This document shows, piece after piece, positions 62,037 to 64,000 of a stretch of DNA of 64,000 nucleotides. The position numbers were made by a program, and so were the translations under genes. Within the stretch, counting starts at the first letter, position 1. Each line of letters begins with the position of its first letter. Origin of the DNA: Pseudomonas siliginis (GTDB lineage: Bacteria; Pseudomonadota; Gammaproteobacteria; Pseudomonadales; Pseudomonadaceae); contig NZ_JAHSTW010000002.1 in assembly GCF_019145195.1 (NCBI RefSeq), positions 496,001 to 560,000 on the forward strand, read 5' to 3'. The notes under the pieces are model-generated. The model had not been told where the DNA came from, searched no databases, and worked only from the letters and a program-made list of their open reading frames with translations.

Positions 62037-64000
62037 ATGACCGCCATTCCCAAAGCCAGTGCCGTCGATATCGTGACTCAGCTGGTTACTGGCCCCTCAC
62101 TGCAAGAAGTCGCTTCAAAAACGCTGCGCGATGCCCTCAAGACGCTGTATCCGAATCTCGACATAGACCCGCGTCTGGCGATGGTCGTGCAACCCACCTG
62201 GGCCATTGTGGATGGTCGAGTCGTACCCGACGGGTATCAGGCTGGATCGCTGACCAACGCCCTGGTGCGGCTCGGCCTGTCCGGCACCACGGTGACGTAC
62301 CTTGATGGCGAGCATTATCTGACCCTGCAACCCGGCGTGCCCGCCCCCGCGCATCTGCCGGTAAAGATCGATGCCATCGGCCTGTTGCTCAACGAACTGG
62401 CACCACTGCTGTTCATCGCCTACAAGGAGCAGCACGTCGAATACTGGGACGAGTTCACCTACCCCGGGCAACCGCGCTGGCAGCAATTGTCCGAGGCACT
62501 GCGCAACCTGTGGAACGTCGATGCCAGCGTCGGCTGGGACGCTGACGAGATCGCCATCGCCCAGGCGATTTTCACACAGCCCGACCCGCAACAACGGCTG
62601 GCCCCCGCCCCGTACTCGGCAAAGGCATATCTGATTGACCTCGATCGCGGTGGCGCCGACACGCCATCGCACTTGACCGTGGTCGACGCCGCAGTAGTGA
62701 TCGGCACAATTGCAGAGCGCAAGTTGATTCTGACCCACGCGGTCACCCAGGGCTTTCAGCGTTTCGATTCACTGGAGGAGCTCGGCGAGGCTCTGCTGCG
62801 GATATATGGCGCAAGCGCCTCGGGCAAAGATCTCAAGTGGCGGCTGGTCGAACCCCAGGGCAATTTCTTCGACCAGCAGGCCTGCGCCCTGATTTCCATG
62901 GAAGCGGATGCCTTGGGCGAAATCAGTTTTTTTCAGGATTCGCCTGGTCAACGCGTCTATCCGCATACCGGCACGGTCGGCAAACCGGCACAACCGACAC
63001 CGCGCCTCGAAGCGCACTTCGATCGTTTGCAGCCGATGCTTCCGGACTGGCTGAACGACGCACTGCCCATGGATCAGACGCGTTATAGCCGGCACCTGCT
63101 GGATCTGACAACGCTGCAGCACGAGAACAACGGCAAATCCTTTCAAAGCGAAATCACCAGCCTGCAGGCGTTCACTCGTGCAGCGCTGATCAGGCAGATT
63201 CTCAAGGAGCAGCCCGGCGCCACAGACGTGAACATCGACAACATCGAAATCACCATCACCAGTCTCGTGGTCTGGGGCACGTTTGTGTTGCCGGGAAATA
63301 CGCAGACTCAGACATGGACGCTAACCGAGCTCGCCCTGCAAAACCTCGCAGGCCTGCCCTTGGGCAACAAGACTGTGCGGTACAAGGATGGTAGCCCGGT
63401 ACCCGAGTGGATGAGCGCGACTTTTCTGGAAAACCTGGTCAGCACCGTCGACATTGGCAAGACCTACCCGGCGCATCTCAAGGCCATGCTGATAGACGAC
63501 ACTGTGCAAGCGTCGCTGTTGCAAGGGCTCTACACCAGTCAGCTGCGCATTGAGCTGCCATTGCTGGCGTTACAGCACAAGATCCGGGGTAAAGCGGGCC
63601 TCGATGAATCGGGTTATCGATACGTGGTCGCCGCATTCGCCACGACTGGCGCGGAACGCTACGTCGATGGCGAGGAAATCGTCATTCGCCCATTGGCCTT
63701 CGTCGCTCATCGCAGCCGCTCCACCGCAGACACTGTCGACAACATGTATGTCATAGGCCCGCGCGATGCCGACAAAGGGCCGTGCGTGCTGTATCGACCG
63801 CTGTTCGACAAGACTCTGCTGCAATATCCGGGGCCCGCGAATCTGCTTTTTGCGATCCAGCATTCGCGACATTTGCGTGACTCGGTACTGGCCTGGTTGC
63901 CGGACGATGTGCGCTTCAATTACAGCCAGTTCGTCTTTACCGCCAGGCTGCCGTCGGTGTGGACGATCCCGCAACTGATGATCAATCCGACCACGGCGCT
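62037..64000 (+). CDS. Large dermonecrotic-toxin-like protein (N-terminal 654 codons; runs past window)
   Basis: An open frame from ATG 62,037 (AGGA 7 nt upstream) to the window end without a stop. No signal peptide or membrane helix is seen in the first 654 residues. The region around residues 420-520, with LTELALQNLAGLPLG, DGSPVPEWM, LVSTVDIGKTYPAHLKAML and QLRIELPLLALQHKIRG, has the pattern of the dermonecrotic-toxin-like N-terminal (DUF6543-type) domain common in very large Pseudomonas proteins. Those proteins often continue to 1500 residues or more and may carry a toxic C-terminus. The catalytic part is outside the window, so toxicity cannot be judged. Confidence 0.7.
   Translation, partial: MTAIPKASAVDIVTQLVTGPSLQEVASKTLRDALKTLYPNLDIDPRLAMVVQPTWAIVDGRVVPDGYQAGSLTNALVRLGLSGTTVTYLDGEHYLTLQPGVPAPAHLPVKIDAIGLLLNELAPLLFIAYKEQHVEYWDEFTYPGQPRWQQLSEALRNLWNVDASVGWDADEIAIAQAIFTQPDPQQRLAPAPYSAKAYLIDLDRGGADTPSHLTVVDAAVVIGTIAERKLILTHAVTQGFQRFDSLEELGEALLRIYGASASGKDLKWRLVEPQGNFFDQQACALISMEADALGEISFFQDSPGQRVYPHTGTVGKPAQPTPRLEAHFDRLQPMLPDWLNDALPMDQTRYSRHLLDLTTLQHENNGKSFQSEITSLQAFTRAALIRQILKEQPGATDVNIDNIEITITSLVVWGTFVLPGNTQTQTWTLTELALQNLAGLPLGNKTVRYKDGSPVPEWMSATFLENLVSTVDIGKTYPAHLKAMLIDDTVQASLLQGLYTSQLRIELPLLALQHKIRGKAGLDESGYRYVVAAFATTGAERYVDGEEIVIRPLAFVAHRSRSTADTVDNMYVIGPRDADKGPCVLYRPLFDKTLLQYPGPANLLFAIQHSRHLRDSVLAWLPDDVRFNYSQFVFTARLPSVWTIPQLMINPTTA

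Overview
This 64 kb window looks like chromosomal DNA of a Pseudomonas fluorescens-group bacterium. The evidence is the gene order hupA - rubredoxin reductase - rubredoxin - ubiC-ubiA - phoB-phoR - CNNM/CBS protein - M23 peptidase - response regulator - phoU-pstBACS - MFS, followed by purK-purE - LysR - aspA, which is the order of the pseudomonad chromosome. High-G+C codon usage and many palindromic REP/REPIN-type intergenic repeats of Pseudomonas type agree. No rRNA, tRNA, CRISPR array, prophage or insertion sequence was found.

Region 1 (1-22,105, all minus strand) is a near-complete type VI secretion system (T6SS) operon in the order known for P. aeruginosa HSI-II: tssA, tssB, tssC, tssE, [PAAR protein, unknown protein, small membrane protein], tssF, tssG, tssH/clpV, sigma-54 activator (sfa), a 46-aa lipoprotein, FHA protein (tagH), tssJ, tssK, tssL, tssM, PP2C phosphatase and Ser/Thr kinase (cut by the left edge). 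No hcp gene is present. The bracketed A+T-richer triplet between tssE and tssF looks like a swapped-in effector cassette: PAAR tip, candidate toxin, candidate membrane immunity protein. It is the most interesting element of the window.

Region 2 (22,106-29,241, plus strand) is a divergent vgrG island: about 700 bp of A+T-rich regulatory DNA with three copies of an 8-bp motif, then vgrG, a DUF4123 adaptor/chaperone, a lipoprotein (probable immunity) and a class-3 lipase effector, all joined by 4-bp ATGA overlaps. A small exported DUF2388-like protein follows.

Region 3 (29,275-48,000) is core genome: HU, the rubredoxin pair, ubiquinone entry genes ubiC-ubiA, and the phosphate-starvation module phoBR and pstSCAB-phoU with Pho boxes before phoB, pstC and pstS. 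Three junctions inside this Pho module carry the same inverted-repeat family. Interspersed are a COG4315 secreted protein, a CNNM/CBS membrane protein, a DUF4124-M23 peptidase, a response regulator and an MHS-type MFS transporter.

Region 4 (48,352-61,938) is general metabolism: acyl-CoA thioesterase, D-hexose-6-phosphate mutarotase, DUF3299 protein, GlsB/YeaQ-type membrane protein, purEK, HypT-like LysR regulator, aspartase, AGCS amino-acid:cation symporter, type I asparaginase, AraC regulator, a histone-deacetylase-fold (acetylpolyamine) amidohydrolase and a polyamine-binding protein. Asparaginase, symporter and aspartase together would convert Asn to Asp to fumarate. The last two genes look like a polyamine module.

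Region 5 (62,037 to the right edge) is the first 654 codons of a large protein resembling the N-terminal part of Pseudomonas dermonecrotic-toxin-like proteins.
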